64,000 nt of DNA from Selaginella moellendorffii (GCF_000143415.4 NW_003314291.1:4249-68248); one strand, 5' to 3'. Counted from the first letter of the stretch, positions 23,296 to 36,200 are shown. Notes: generated from the letters alone by a model not told the origin. Program-made: numbers and translations.

Positions 23296-26200
23296 ACTCC
23301 ACCACCCATAGACGAAGTTCGATGTCCTCATCGAACGGTAAACCATTTTGTAAAGTAACACTCGCGTGTGTTACCATTTCCATCCTTGGCACCTAGCCAA
23401 TATTTGTCAATGGTTTGACATTGAAGGCTCACCATGCCTTCTCCATATTTGTCAATGGTTTGACATTGAAGGCTCACCATGCCTTTTGCATATGCCTCCA
23501 TGGTTTGACACCAAAGGCTCACCATGCCTTGCCTATCCTCTAAGGAGGGTAGTCTCTCCAACTTAGAGACTGATTGGACCACATGTAGTGGTTCTCTCCT
23601 TTTATTGGTTTAGTCCTCGCTAAACCTCTTAGAGACCCTTCTCTAAGTCAATCCCACTACTCCTTCTCGAGTAGTCTCAATTTCCATCGATATAACCTTT
23701 GCACTTTGGAACTTTGAATTTTGACTTCTTGGAGTCAATTTCCTAGGTGTCTCCGACACCTTGCCTTGCACCTTTTTGTGCAACTCCACTTCCCATCCTA
23801 GGAAGTTCTCTACTCGAGGGCACCATCATCCTCTCTTCTATTTCGTGCCAAAGTTCCAGTTATCATACTTTGTGCTAGGGCTGTTCATGGCCCTATCATT
23901 TGGCTACCTTACCGCTCCCTCCCTTGGAGCTTCCACTTTTGCCAAATCGGAGCATTTCGGAATCCCTCCTTGGAAACACACTTCCTTTCCCGCAACTTGT
24001 TAGCATCCAACACATTAGTGTTCCTCGCCTAACTTTGTCACTTGGATTCCTTCCAAGGGATTCCACGGCCCTATCTTGGCCACTCATCTTTTGCTCCTAT
24101 CCGTTGATTGTTGCACCAAGCAACATCGAATCTCTACCTCCCTTCTTGAGGTATTGTTTCGGTTCCATAGCAAAGACTCTTCTTTGCCAAGTCCGGAGGA
24201 TGTTCACCCCTAGTACGTCTCTTTAGCATCTTCTGCTATGGGCTCTATCCACGGCCCAACTTCGTGACCCTCCCATGGGTCTTTTATAGAGACTACTTTC
24301 CTCGGACTCACTATGCCATCGCACGGACATAGTTTATTTCCCTTAGGTGCTCTTCCCACTTGGTCATCACGACCAAGCCACACCACCTTAAACAGTTCAA
24401 TTTCAACATTTTGAACCAGGAACTTCATTCCTTAGCCAACCAAGGACCTTGTCCTTATCTGGCCATAAGATCACCTAGTGATCTCACCTTGGCACCTTAA
24501 CAGAGTTGCCAAGAGATACTTGGTCTTCTAGACCTCCAAGTTGTTGACTATAACCCCGGGGGCATCCCCCACACTTGGCGGTGCACCCAAGCCAGCCCTT
24601 ACGGCAAAGGGTTCATAGCAACTGAGATTAGGTGTCCCCATCTCACTCACCACGACCTTGGTGCCACTTGCACCAAAGCGTTCAAGTTAGATATGCCGAG
24701 CTTTCACTCTAAGCAATCTAACCGTGCATCACGACTCCGAGGCATCCCTCGCTTGGCGGTGTGCCCAAACTAGTCTCCCCACTGAGAGTCCATGACCACC
24801 GAAATATGAGTGTCCTCATATTCCAAACCATCACCACGCCCTAGTGATTTGGGACTCGAACCCAAGCACTAGAGGGTCAGGACTCGAACCCAACCTCCGT
24901 ATATGCATCTACGGACGGCATCACACAAGATGCCTGGCGTGACTCCCCACGCCGGTGCACCAACTTATTTTTAAAGCGCGCTACAGATCACAGCTTAGGA
25001 ACCTAGTTCCTCCACACTGCCAAGTCCTCTCACTTGACATGTCTGTGATCATGCATGGACTCCTCCATGCTCGGCCCCATGGCCCACCCTTTTTGAAGTT
25101 ATCACCTTCAACTAGGGTATTTGTTCCCCCGACGTGCCAATCTCGCTTGGCAAGTTCTCCGACCACTATAACATGGTTCCTGCATAAGCGTGAAAGTCCT
25201 TGACCATCGACTTTCGTTCAAAGCCCTCTCTTTGAACACACGGGAACTACTTCCCTAACCTTGATAGCCTTGCCTCATGGCAAGCTTCATGACCACACTT
25301 CTGCTGCGCCACTCTGATTTCGCGCGTTCCATGAACCATTTACACTTGGCCTTTCTAGGTTCTAAGCTACCTAGAATCGTCTTTGGGAACCTTGAAGGAA
25401 CTCTGTCCCTCAGCTTGCTAAGGCCTCCCTTTTGCAAGCCTTCCAAATGCCACATAGTCTAACATGGACAATTCCATAACTTAGACTCTCCATGGCATCA
25501 CGGTTGCTAGCGGCAACACCCTCGAGCCCCCACTTGATTCCCCACTCCCAGCTGGCATAACCAACCTTGGTTATGCCCTTCGATTTCTATGGTTCAGTTC
25601 CATCCCAATACTACTTGCCTTTGGCTTCACAGCTTTCCTTCGGTCATTCTCCTCCAGATCAGGAGGATAGCTTTGCACTTTCTATCATGCCTTAGCAAGT
25701 ATTCTTAGGGATGAACCTACCCAATAGCCCAGGGAGTGGTTCCTCAATCCGGGTATGCTCACCTTATAATCCCACACACTGGGATTACATTGTTGCTTAT
25801 GGGCCTTTACATGCCCATCACTAGCCTTGCCAAAATTCCATTTTTGGCTTTGTCCAACTTGGGTAGACAGTCCTCTCCTGTCTCCGCAACCTTGGACATT
25901 TGGATAGCACCTTCTATCCATCATTCGCTAGGGACTTAGTCCCTTGGGCTTTATCCATTGCCCTCGCAACATCAAACACCACCTTCTGGTGTTCTAGAGT
26001 GTTCAGGTGTCCCAATGATGGCTTTCTTGACAATGAGTATTTCTTTTTATGACATTGACTTACTATATCGCAACATAAGCAACTTATCCCCCGCAAGGGT
26101 ATATCCGACCTCCCTATGCTAGAAGTCTTGGGTAGCTACCTTCTACCAGTTTAACCAGTTATTTTGCACCTCTTGCTTAGTTGCCTCATAGTTGTCAAGT

Positions 26201-27440
26201 CCTACAACCCATTGCTTGGTGCTTTCACACCTCCATCATTATCTGGGTCACCGCACTCCAACTGCATGCTCTGCAGCTTAGGCTATGCCATTCCCATTTC
26301 CATTGGGATTCTTTTGGCAAGGGGTTCTCATGAACCCACCAACATAGCCTCAAGGTATCACACCTTGGCACATTTGGTGTCTCCACACCATCGGCTCCAC
26401 GAGCCTACCTCTATGACACTTCTTCTTTGTGTCTAAGTCTTTGCCAAGACCAATGCCACTCTTTCTCATGCCAACCATCCGTTAGCACTACACCATAGAG
26501 GTCACACACAACTTTGTGTCAAAGTTGTTTTCTTTTTGGGAACACCTTTCCCACGACTTTAGCATGGCACATTTTGCCATCGATGAGATACCTTCTATTC
26601 TCATCCTTGGATCCTATGATCCCCCCCCCCCCATCCTTTGTGGGGTACAACACACCTCAGTCCAAATGCTTCCATCAGTCCTTTTAGGACCATCCCTTGA
26701 CTCTACTTGAGTCATCCAGCAGTTTTGGACTTGGTTAATCCACAGACCCGTAAGGTCCTACTTGTGAGGCACTAGCTCACTGGAATACACTTCTTGCATT
26801 CCTGTCCTACTCAAAAGGACTATTTTCACAAGTGTTACTCCGACACTTGATTTTGTTCTTTGGGGGCAACCTTTGCCCCTTAGGACTACTTGTCCATGTG
26901 ATGAGAATACCAACTCATCCACTTAATACACCCCCAACTCCTTGGGTTGTTCCAGCATTTATTAGAGGTAGCCCCGGCTACCATTTCGAGGACTCGTGTC
27001 CTCATCCATACTTGACCTCTCACGGTCATCCATTCCGGTCTCACCTTCATGAGCACCAGCCTCAACCATGTGAGGATAAACTTGTGACTCCTTTATTGTT
27101 TTTGGAGTCTCTATCTTCCCCGTGATCCCAACTATAGTTGTTTACCCCAACTACATTAGCCCGTTTGCTGAGTCAAATGCTCATCTGGATCACCTCCTCA
27201 ACTCAATGAGGAAAACCTTGCACTGTTCCCAAGATCCCCAAAGTCGTTCCATTATTGGCCCTTTTCTATCCACCACCTCGTCTACAAGTTCACACATGAA
27301 CTGTAATGGAGAGCCATGTCTTCCCGACTTGCTACTCCTCAAGGATAGGCCCACTCCTCGGACCTTCCGATGCCAACACTAGTGGTGATATACTTGAGCA
27401 CCAATAAAAGTCGGACTAAGGAACAGCTTCGATACCAAGT
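23296..27440. other. LARD internal domain 2 (no gene seen)
   Basis: About 4.15 kb, non-coding, paralogous to internal domain 1. It provides the empty site for the DNA transposon at 24301-24329. A local duplication repeats TTTGTCAATGGTTTGACATT and the following CACCATGCCTT at 23404-23525. A C-tract lies at about 26621-26632. Confidence 0.65.
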
Positions 27441-29532
27441 TGTAAGCGACTAAATTTTCCATTCTACTTTAGTCACTTAACCACACCTCTGACCACTTGG
27501 AGGAGTCTCATTCACAACCTCCATAAGTCCAATCCAGGACTTGGGACTTGCTAGCCCCGAGAATGGCATCCATGCCACTCAACATTTGCACTTGGTCCAA
27601 GTGCTCCACGTGTCCGATCCCGTGACCGACACTCAAAGGTACCACCGACATAAGCAGCCCGTTACGCTAAGGCCATGCCCAATCACCTTTGCCACACTGG
27701 TAGTCCAATACCACTTGCATCACCGTCTTGGCTCTCCAAGACTAGGCAAACCATCCGTGAGTGGTCATCTCAGATCCACTCCTTAGCATCCTTAGGATGC
27801 CCACCGACAAGGGGAATAGCCTTCCCCAATATCCCTCTGTCAGTCCCCACTAAGTCCCTTCCTGCCCCTGGCCGTGTTTGCCAACACTGCCACTGGATCG
27901 AGACCCACAGGCCCGACCACTAAGTCCCACGGCCCTCTGGGACTTCCTCACCACACGACTGTGTCCTTGGTCACTACCCCAGAGGACTGCTCCTCTTCCT
28001 TTCCACAGTCTGGGCCTTTGGGACAACATTTCGGAACACCGTGGCCTTACGCGAGCCACCTGGGTACTCTCCTCGCCTTCTGTCCTTGGGTGCTCTAGCC
28101 ATGGGCTTAGAGCGGGTTCCGTTGAGCCACGACAGGTATCCAAGTAGGTAGTGCCACCCACACTTGGACTGGGAGCATCGGCCAGTCGATCTCCCGGGGG
28201 AACTAGAGCCGGCTCTTGAACACTTCACCAAGCTACCCCGCTTGTCGGTCTGTGTTCACTCTAGTCTTGGACTTCCCAGTGGGCAGCTCATCACCCAACA
28301 CTGGGTCTGGCCTTCCTGGGCCAAACTGGCCTTTCCTGGCCAAACTGGCTCCACTGCAGTCCTCCCCCTACTATACTTTTGGAGCTCACCAAACCCCCCA
28401 GGGTCTGGGAGACAAACGCTTTGGGCTTTCACCCTCTCAGGCTCCGGACTCGGACTCGGACTCAGACTCGGGCTCGGGCTCGGTCTCGGCCTCGGCCTCG
28501 GCCTCGGTCTCGGTCCCGATCTCGGTCTCGGTCTCGGTCTCGGTCTCGACTTCGGACTCCATCTCAAACTCCATCTCGGACTCCATCTCGGACTCCATCT
28601 CGGGTCCATCTCGGACTCCATTTCGGGTCCATCTCGGACTCCATCTCGGGTCCATCTCGGACTCCATTTCGGGTCCATCTCGGACTCCATCTCGGACTCC
28701 ATTTCGGGTCCATCTCGGGTCCACCTCGGACTCCATCTCGGACTCCATCTCGGACTCCATCTCGGACTCCATCTCGGGTCCATCTCGGACTCCATCTCGG
28801 ACTCCATCTCGGGTCCATCTCGGACTCCATTTCGGACTCCAACTCGGGTCCATCTCGGACTCCACTTCGGACTCCAACTCGAGTCCATCTCGGACTCCAC
28901 TTCGGACTCCAACTCGAGTCCATCTCGGACTCCACTTCCATGTGTCATGTGTTGGTCCTTTTGGGTCCCTTTTTGGAGCCTCGCTTTTTGCTCGCTTCGT
29001 GCTCGTTCCTCGAGCACTTCGTTGGGAGTTCCACTCCCGCTCTTGACTTTTCAAGTCGGAGCTTTTGGTCCAAACGTGTTACGCTCGTTTGGCTCTCGCT
29101 TCAGCCACTACCACGTGGCACCCTTTCCGGCTCCACTTTGGGGCCTAGGGATTTTGTGTCTCACACTCGGGTCCATCTCGGACTCCATCTTGGACTCCAT
29201 CTCGGGTCCACCTCGGACTCCACCTCGGACTCCATCTCGGGGTCCTTGTCGGACTCCACTTCGGACTCCACTTTGGACTCCAACTTGGGTCCATCTCAGA
29301 CACTTCCACGTGTCATGTGTTGGTCCTTTTGGGTCCCTTTTTGGAGCCTCGCTTATTGCTCGCTTCGTGCTCGTTCCTCGAGCACTTTGTTGGGAGTTCC
29401 ACTCCCGCTCTCGACCTTTCAAGTCGGGGCTTTTAGTCCAAACGTGTTATGCTCGTTTGGTTTTCGCTTTGGCCACCACCACATGGCACCCTTCCGGCTC
29501 CACTTTGGGGCCTAGGGATTTTGTGCCTCATA
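27441..29532 (-). repeat. LARD LTR3, chimeric and extended
   Basis: Begins TGTAAGCGACTAAAT. It reaches a normal LTR end (GTGTCTCACA) at 29165, but instead of internal DNA it continues with another minisatellite piece (29166-29300) and a second LTR tail ending CTCATA at 29532, next to TSD ACTAT. The first tail is the LTR2 subtype and the second the LTR1 subtype, so it is a recombinant LTR. Confidence 0.8.
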
Positions 29533-29537
29533 ACTAT

Positions 29538-29798
29538 GTGCCATGAACGTTCCTATCAACTGAGTTTGATTGTTCAACTACAACTATATAATATTAAGCA
29601 ATTACACCAATTGTTACTCCAAAGTCAAAGGAGGAGGAGGCTACTACTCTACCATGAAAATGAATGAAAAGAAATAAGCAAAAGAAAAGAAGTTGAGAAA
29701 AACTAAAAGAAAAGGGAGATCTAGACAATGCAAAAGTTAAATCTAAACCAAAAATCCACTCCTTAGGGATAATCAAAGCTGCCCCCCACCTCTGCCAA
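29538..29798. other. Flank of the LARD insertion; probable 5' leader of old Gypsy A
   Basis: Continuation of the sequence interrupted at 9019. On the minus strand TTGGCAGAGGTGGGG directly follows the LTR-like edge at 29799 and could be a primer site. No gene seen. Confidence 0.35.
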
Positions 29799-30596
29799 TG
29801 TGAGTGCATGGAATATGGAAAAAGAATATAGAAAATGTGTATATCAATTAGCCCAAAAACCTTAGTTTATATACAAGAGTGAGTGGTACGAATTAAAGCT
29901 AATCAAATGGCTACTAAAATCCCATTATGCTAATATTAGTATACGGCATCATAGCCATATACTTGGACCTTACAGAGAAGATTATTCAAACTAATAATAT
30001 ATACATATATATTAAATAGAGTAAATAATGCTTAGTTTTTAAATTAGTTGCTATACATATAATCAAAATCCTTAAGATTATTTAGTTTTTCTTGAAAAAT
30101 AAAATCAAAATAAATAAATTTAACCAACATAATTGTGGATAGTCAAGTATATATATATATATATATATATATAAAGCTTGCAAGAAATTTATTTTTCATA
30201 CTTACAACCAAAGTAATTGTCCCTATTTAAGAGCTTCAAAAGCTTAAATAACACTACAAATTGATATCTCTCATGTTCTTGCATTTTTTTTTTCTTAAGA
30301 CCTTCTTAGTCGTAGGAATTTTTTGTTTTCTGAATTTTAGAGAAGTAGAGTGAGGTTGGTTTTTTCTTGAAGTAATCTCTCTTAGTGAGATTTATTTTAT
30401 TTCTTTGCATTTTTTGTAGTTTACAATTGTGAGTGAATGGAAAGAGAATATAGAAAATATGCATATCAATTAGTCTAAAAACCATAGCTTATATACAGGA
30501 GCTAATGGTCCAAATTGAAACCAATCCGACAGCTACTAAATTTTCACTATGCTAATATTAGTACACAGCATCGTAACTATACACTTGGACCTCACA
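29799..30596 (-). repeat. Old Gypsy LTR region shared by elements A and B, with internal duplication
   Basis: Two diverged direct repeats, 29799-29974 and 30428-30596, each start TGTGAGTG and end in TTACA or CTCACA. Right of the second lies TCATCCCCTCCTCTC, a polypurine tract on the minus strand (GAGAGGAGGGGATGA); left of the first lies a primer-site-like TTGGCAGAGG (minus strand). The span thus looks like one LTR serving two tandem elements. The middle is AT-rich with a (TA)n run at 30149-30173. Confidence 0.45.
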
Positions 30597-32145
30597 TCAT
30601 CCCCTCCTCTCAGAATGATGGAAACCATCAAGGTTCTCTCGTGGATGGGTTGGGATCTGGAGGAACATTAGAAGGACGCAGCGATGGATCTGTAGGTGGT
30701 GCTAAATATTCCTGATCCCTTTACATGAAGCATTTTAGTTGTTGCATATGCACAATTTTTAGAGGATCGGCATGTTGGACATCATGCTAAACCTTATAAA
30801 CTTGTAGTCCAATTTGCCGCAATACTTGATACAATCCTTTCTACTTAGTAAGGAGTGTAAGCTTCTAAATTTGGACTTCCTAAGATGTCACCAAGCCCAA
30901 TACTACTCAAACCTGAAGACACTTAACCCAAAGTATCCTAAGACCATTAATTGATTGGGAAATAAGGTGTGTTGTTATTCATAGGCCTTTTCTCTTTATA
31001 TTTGAACCCCATAGATTGTCTCTAAAGTCATTCTCTTTGTGTTTATGAAGAACCCCTTAAATAAACCACGTACCATAAAATGTGGAAATGGACTAACACC
31101 AAGTCACCCACTTTGTACTTTGCAAATGGATGATGCTGAGAGTTGTAGCGCCATTGTTATCCCACTTGTATGTGGCCCAAATGTTTATCAAACTTTACTT
31201 AGACAAATGGAAGAATGCTCATCAAATATTGACCCCATGACTTCAGCAAGTTGTAGCAATCACAAAGGTAAACCCAACTTTGTTGGCAATATTGGATCAT
31301 AACTATATCTAGTGAAATATCAATAAAACTTTGCACCCTTGTGACATATGCATTCCAAAAAGACAGCAAATAACTATCTCAATCTAAATGTTAAAAGTTC
31401 ATGTACTTTGTGATCATCCATTTGAAGGTCTAAACAAGTTGTTCCACTAAACTGTCTAACTATGGATGATATTAAGCACTCATGAAAGTGTGGTGTATCC
31501 GTAATCGAGATGTCAAAATATAAAATGCTTTAGCCATAAATGTGGGACCATTATCTGAAAAAATTTGCTCTTGATAGGAATGTTGAAACACCATTTGATT
31601 GAGGAGGAAGTCTCCAATAGCGGTTATAGACATGCTAGCAAGAGCACTAACTTCCACCCAGCAAATCAAATAATTAAAAGCAATAATGACATACTCATTG
31701 CTAGTAGTCGATCGTGGAAAAGGTCTTATCAAATCAAATGCCACCAACTCAAACGGACAGAAAATTGATATTGACTCCAACTATCATTTTGTAACACGAG
31801 GGTGAGTATTACAAACATGGCACCAAACACAATTATACACATACCAAATAACATCAAATCACATCTTTGGCCAATAGAAAAACCTGCACAACTTCTTGAT
31901 CACACAACAATGTCCCATATATCCAAGTACAATAGGAGAATCATGGTAAGTGTGGAGAAAGCGTGGAATAAAGATTGAAGGCACCACCAGCAATAAATAA
32001 TCATCAAGATCTGTCTCCACAAAATAAAGAAGATTGTTCTCAAGGTGATATTGAGAATATAAATGTTGAAATGGCAAGTTATTAACAAGTGATATAAAAT
32101 TCTCAAACCCATTGCAAAACCTTCGAATCCATAGCTCAATCTTTT
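30597..32145 (-). mobile_element. Old degenerate Ty3/Gypsy element B, left part
   Basis: Paralogue of element A. Readable integrase pieces on the minus strand: the core at 31472-31780 (FDLIRPFPRSTTSNEYVIIA ... FSDNGPTFMAKAF, containing two of the catalytic Asp positions) and the zinc-finger side at 31859-32145 (YHDSPIVLGYMGHCCVIKKL, then FFYWPKM). Stops and frame changes are frequent. It is interrupted at 32145 by the chromovirus insertion and resumes at 41739-41950. Its alignment with element A at 6000-6100 gives the uninterrupted version of the chromovirus target site. Confidence 0.7.
30856..31045 (-). repeat. Solo, diverged TRIM LTR inside old Gypsy B
   Basis: TGTAAGCTTCTAAATTTGGA ... CTCTTTGTGTTTA resembles the 194-bp TRIM LTR over its whole length but is much diverged. 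The paralogous empty site is at 4931-4970 in element A (CTGCGCAAGGAGCCCCTTAG). The TSD appears eroded (AGGAG versus AAGAA). This is an older insertion than the arrays elsewhere. Confidence 0.65.
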
Positions 32146-33272
32146 TGTAAGGAACCAACTCGCCGAGGTGTCGTAGGCTAAAGGAACCCCGAAAGCATGA
32201 CCAAAATGACAAAGAATTCATCGGATGGGACCAAGTCGAAGATCGAGTCCAAGACCGACTCTGAGACCGAGTTTGAGATAGAGTCCGGATTCGAGTCCGA
32301 GGCCAACTCGGGGACCGAGTTTGAGACCGAGTTCGAGACTGAGTTCGAGACGGAGTCCGAGATCCAAATTGGGTCCGAGACCGAGTCCGAGGTCGAGTCT
32401 GAGATCGGGTCCGAAAGAGATCGAGTCCGAGACCGAATCCGAAGTCGGATCCGAAATCGAGTCCGAGATCGAGCCAGAGACTAAGTCCAAATACTAATAC
32501 GGGTCAAGGGGTGAAAGCCCAAAGCGTGCGTCTCCCAGGGGGGGGGGGTTGCAGGGGGTTCCAAAAGTATAGTAGGGATAGTAAGGTCCAGAAACCAGTT
32601 TTGAAGGGACTCTCCAGTGGGGCTTCCAAACCGACTTGAGGTTGAGACTGGGATCGAGGGGCCTTGGGTGGGAGTGAGCATGGACTTGGTTCGTGCCAGA
32701 GGGGCCATCCAAGGAAGTGCTCAAGAGCAGCTTCCACTCCCGAAAGGGAAACTGATTGTAGTGCTCCCGGCTCATGTGGAGTGGTGCCCCACTTGAGTAC
32801 CATGCGGCTCATTGGTCCTCGCCCTTCCTAGGGGCTTGGGCCTTCCTTCGGGATGGAAGTGGGGGGGTAGAGGTACCCATACCGGGCCGCTAGGCCACGG
32901 TGTTTCGCCCCGGCATCCTGAAGCAAGTGTTTCACTCAAGACTTGGGATTTAGAGGGTCCCATGATCAAGTCTTGTGGTACCAAGGGATGTTAGGAACCT
33001 GGAAGCTTGGTGTGCTTGGCTGCTTGTGCTTGCGGGGAGTGTAGCCGAACCTTAAGTCCAGTCTAACCTGGGGAGGGGGATTGGGAGTGATTTGGGAATT
33101 CGAGGATGGATGGCTAACACTCCGTTGCTCGTGCAATGAGTAGCTGAAACCAAGTAGGAGCTGGTACTATAGGCGAGAACCTTGGCAAGGGAACTTAGCA
33201 AAAGCCAAGGCAATGGTGGACGGATAGACAAGGTAAGCTGGCAAATTGGAAAGGAAAAATCTATAGCTTACA
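32146..33272 (+). repeat. Chromovirus 5' LTR
   Basis: 1,127 bp. Contains a GAGTCCGAGAC-type minisatellite (32222-32490), the GTGAAAGCCCAAAGC block followed by CGTCTCCCAG and a G tract, and AAAAGTATAGTAGGGATAG (possible TATA region) at about 32561-32580. Confidence 0.9.
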
Positions 33273-33275
33273 ATT

Positions 33276-33286
33276 TGGTATCAGAG
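33276..33286 (+). other. Primer binding site, initiator Met-tRNA type
   Basis: TGGTATCAGAG starts three bases after the LTR end, the usual spacing for plant LTR retrotransposons. Confidence 0.85.
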
Positions 33287-36200
33287 TCTTTTCCTCAATT
33301 CTAGCGAAGGATAGAGGCAGATTGCTGGGAGATGGCAAAGGCGGGGCGTAAACGAACCAAGGCGGAGACGGAACCTCTGCCAGAGCTGGAGCCTCCGGTC
33401 GAACAAGAGGCTATGAATGAGGAATCCTTGCATGAGGATGACTCTAGTGAGGAAACTTCCAAGTAGGAGTCTGGTGGCGAGGTTCGGTCGTCCAAGGCTC
33501 GATTGGATGTTCTAGAAGGACAGTTGGCATAGACCAATGCCCTGCTAGAGACTCTCATACGCAAACTAAAATGTGACGAGAAACGGAAGAAAAAGCAAAA
33601 GACTGCGGATGCTGGCAGCACAGAAGGTGCAGACCCTTCGGTAGGGACTAAGCCAGAACCAAACAAGGTCGAACAGACCGAAGTAGAATCAGTCCCTCAG
33701 GCAATTCCCAAGTACAAACCAAAGCCCCCACCAGTCTTCAAGGGAGTGAATGACTATAAGGTGGTGGAGGATTGGTTTTACGATATGGAGGACTACTTCT
33801 GAGCGTTGCGATTACCGAGCTCGGAGAAGGTCCCATGTGCAAAACCATACTTGGCAAATAATGCCAAGTCTTGGTGGAGAACAACGGAGGCCAACGAAGG
33901 ACCAGTGGCCACTTAAGACATGATGAAGGCGAGGATCCGCGCAACATACGTTCCTCCGAATGCCACTCTGCATCTAAGAGATGAGCTGAGTAGGCTGAAG
34001 CAGACTGGAACCATTCAGGAGTATGTGAATGGGTTCATGGCAAAGAGGATACTTGTCACAGACATGGGGGATATGGATGCGTTCCATGCCTTCATATCAG
34101 GTTTGCAAACTTGGGCTCGTGGTGAAGTGATGCGCTGGAACCCGACCAACTACAAGGAAGCGTTGGATGCGGCTATCAAGGTGCATTTCAATGATAACCT
34201 GCGAAAAGGGAACGCAACGGGGTCGGGGTCCACGTTTCACAAAGGGGCCAAACCGAGGGGAACATATAGCAAGGGGAAATTCAAGAAGAGTTTCTCTAAG
34301 AATGAGTCCTCGGGGTTCCGGAAAGGCAAATCCGGTGGCCAGCGAGCAAGTACGTGGGGGAGTCAAGCGAAAAGAGACAAACCCACGAATAAGAAGGTCA
34401 AGTTGTTTAGCAGCGTGGGAAACAACGTATGCTACAACTGCAGTGAAGCGGGACACTTTTCGAGGGAATGTCCCTACCCAAAGAAGGCTAAAGCCAATAT
34501 GGCCATTAAGTCGGGTGAAGTCTAAAATGAGGTATGTGATCTAGTCCCTAGCTCAAAGTTACTCATTACGCGAGCAACTTTGGTAGAGAGTCGTTCGTGA
34601 CATCTACTAGCCCTCCAAGGGAAGCTCGGGGGTAGCTTTGTTAAGATCCTTATTGACACGGGTGCTTCGGACAATTTTGTGGCTGCAGACATAGTCCGGC
34701 AAGCCGGACTAACGGTGCAGCGGCTAGGTGGACCAAGGACCATAGAGTTTGTTCAAGGTAGCCAAAGCACCGATGAGGTACTTCGACAAGTGAAAGTCGA
34801 AGTAGGGACTTGGAAAGTAGACATGGACTTCACCGTGTTGGACATGGCGGGATTTGACGTGATCTTCGGGATGGACTGATTCAATCGGTTCGTGGTAGCC
34901 TTACATGAACAAGGTAGGAACCTTGTGGTATTGGCGAATGCCCAAGGGAGAAGATCCAGGGTGGAGGCCCAGGATCTAAAGGTAGGGCAATGCAAGGCCA
35001 AAGAATCGTGCCTAAACCTGGTGTCCACGAGAGGACAACTCACTAAAGGGACAAAGGCTGCATTTTTGTGCTTACTCTCGGTGAGAAGTGACAAAAAGAC
35101 AGGAACGGAAGAAGTACCTTTAGTGATCCAGCGGGTGTTGGACCAATTCCAGGATACCATGCCGGAGGAGCTACCGGCGGGGTTGCCCCCCGCACGACCG
35201 ATAGAACATAAAATTGAGCTGGTCAAGGGTGCTGAGGCAGTGGTTCATCCACCCTATCGTTTGAACGAAAAAGAACTCACGGAGCTCAAGCGCCAACTAG
35301 AGGAGTTGGTGGACAAGGGGTATGTTAGGTTGAGCAAATCGTCGTATGGGGCGCCGGTGCTATTTGTGAAAAAGAAAGATGGATCTATGCGCATGTGCAT
35401 AGACTACCAGTTGCTCAACAAATATACAAAGAAGAACAAGTACCCTTTGCCAAGGATTGAGGACCTGTTCGATAGGTTGGGAAAGGCAAAATACTTCTCG
35501 AGGATTGACCTAAGGTCAGGATACTACCAGATTAGGGTAGCAGAGGAAGATGTCGAGAAGACAACCTGTCGAACGAGGTATGGGAGCTTCGAGTTTTTGG
35601 TGATGCCCTTCGAGCTATGCGATGCACCGGCAACGTTTTTGGCGTTGATGAACCATATCTTTGTACCCTATCTGGATCACTTTGTGGTCGTCTATATTGA
35701 TGACATCCTGATCTATAGCGAAACGCTAGAGGAGCATGCCGAACACTTGACGAAGGTGTTTGAGAAACTAAGGGAACACCAGCTGTATGCTAAAGAGAGC
35801 AAATGTGATTTTGCTCAACAAGAGGTAAAGTTTTTCGGGCATGTGGTGGGCAAGGACGGGCTCAAGGTGGACCCTGAGAAGGTCCAAGCGATCCAGGATT
35901 GGGAGCGACCATCGAATGTACACGAGTTAAGGGCATTCTTGGGGCTATGCAACTACTATCGAAAGTTTATCAAACACTATTCAAGAGTAGCCCTGCCCTT
36001 AACGGACCAAACGGGAAAAGGGAAGATGGTATGGACAGCGGAATGTGAGGCGGCATTCGTCCACCTCAAGGGGAAGTTGAGGAAGGCCCCCGTGTTGGCA
36101 TTACCAGACTTTAGTAAGGACTTTGAGGTAAAAACTGATGCTTCAGACTTTGCGTTGGGCGCAGTTTTGAAGCAAGACAACCATCCAGTAGCGTTCTTCT

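Larger units (their letters stand above)
9020..29532 (-). mobile_element. Compound LARD-like LTR retrotransposon with three LTRs and two internal domains
   Basis: Architecture on the plus strand: LTR1 9020-10852, internal domain 1 10853-21487 (interrupted by a DNA transposon), LTR2 21488-23295, internal domain 2 23296-27440, LTR3 27441-29532. The whole unit is bordered by ACTAT at 9015-9019 and 29533-29537, a perfect 5-bp TSD, so the outer ends belong to one integration event. Minus-strand orientation follows from the primer-site-like TTTGGTATCGGAGC adjoining LTR2 and from a G-rich tract (reverse complement of CTCCACCACCCAT) beside the other LTR edge. Internal domains of about 4.05 and 4.15 kb, without the insertion, have no retroviral domains, which fits a LARD (large retrotransposon derivative). 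LTR lengths are 1833, 1808 and 2092 bp. Confidence 0.85.

Noticed and set aside
28164-29546. 460-codon frame over LTR3
   Set aside because: Same minisatellite effect; it runs through an LTR-LTR recombination junction.
30149-30173. (TA)n tract as a transposon footprint
   Set aside because: Plain microsatellite in AT-rich old LTR sequence.
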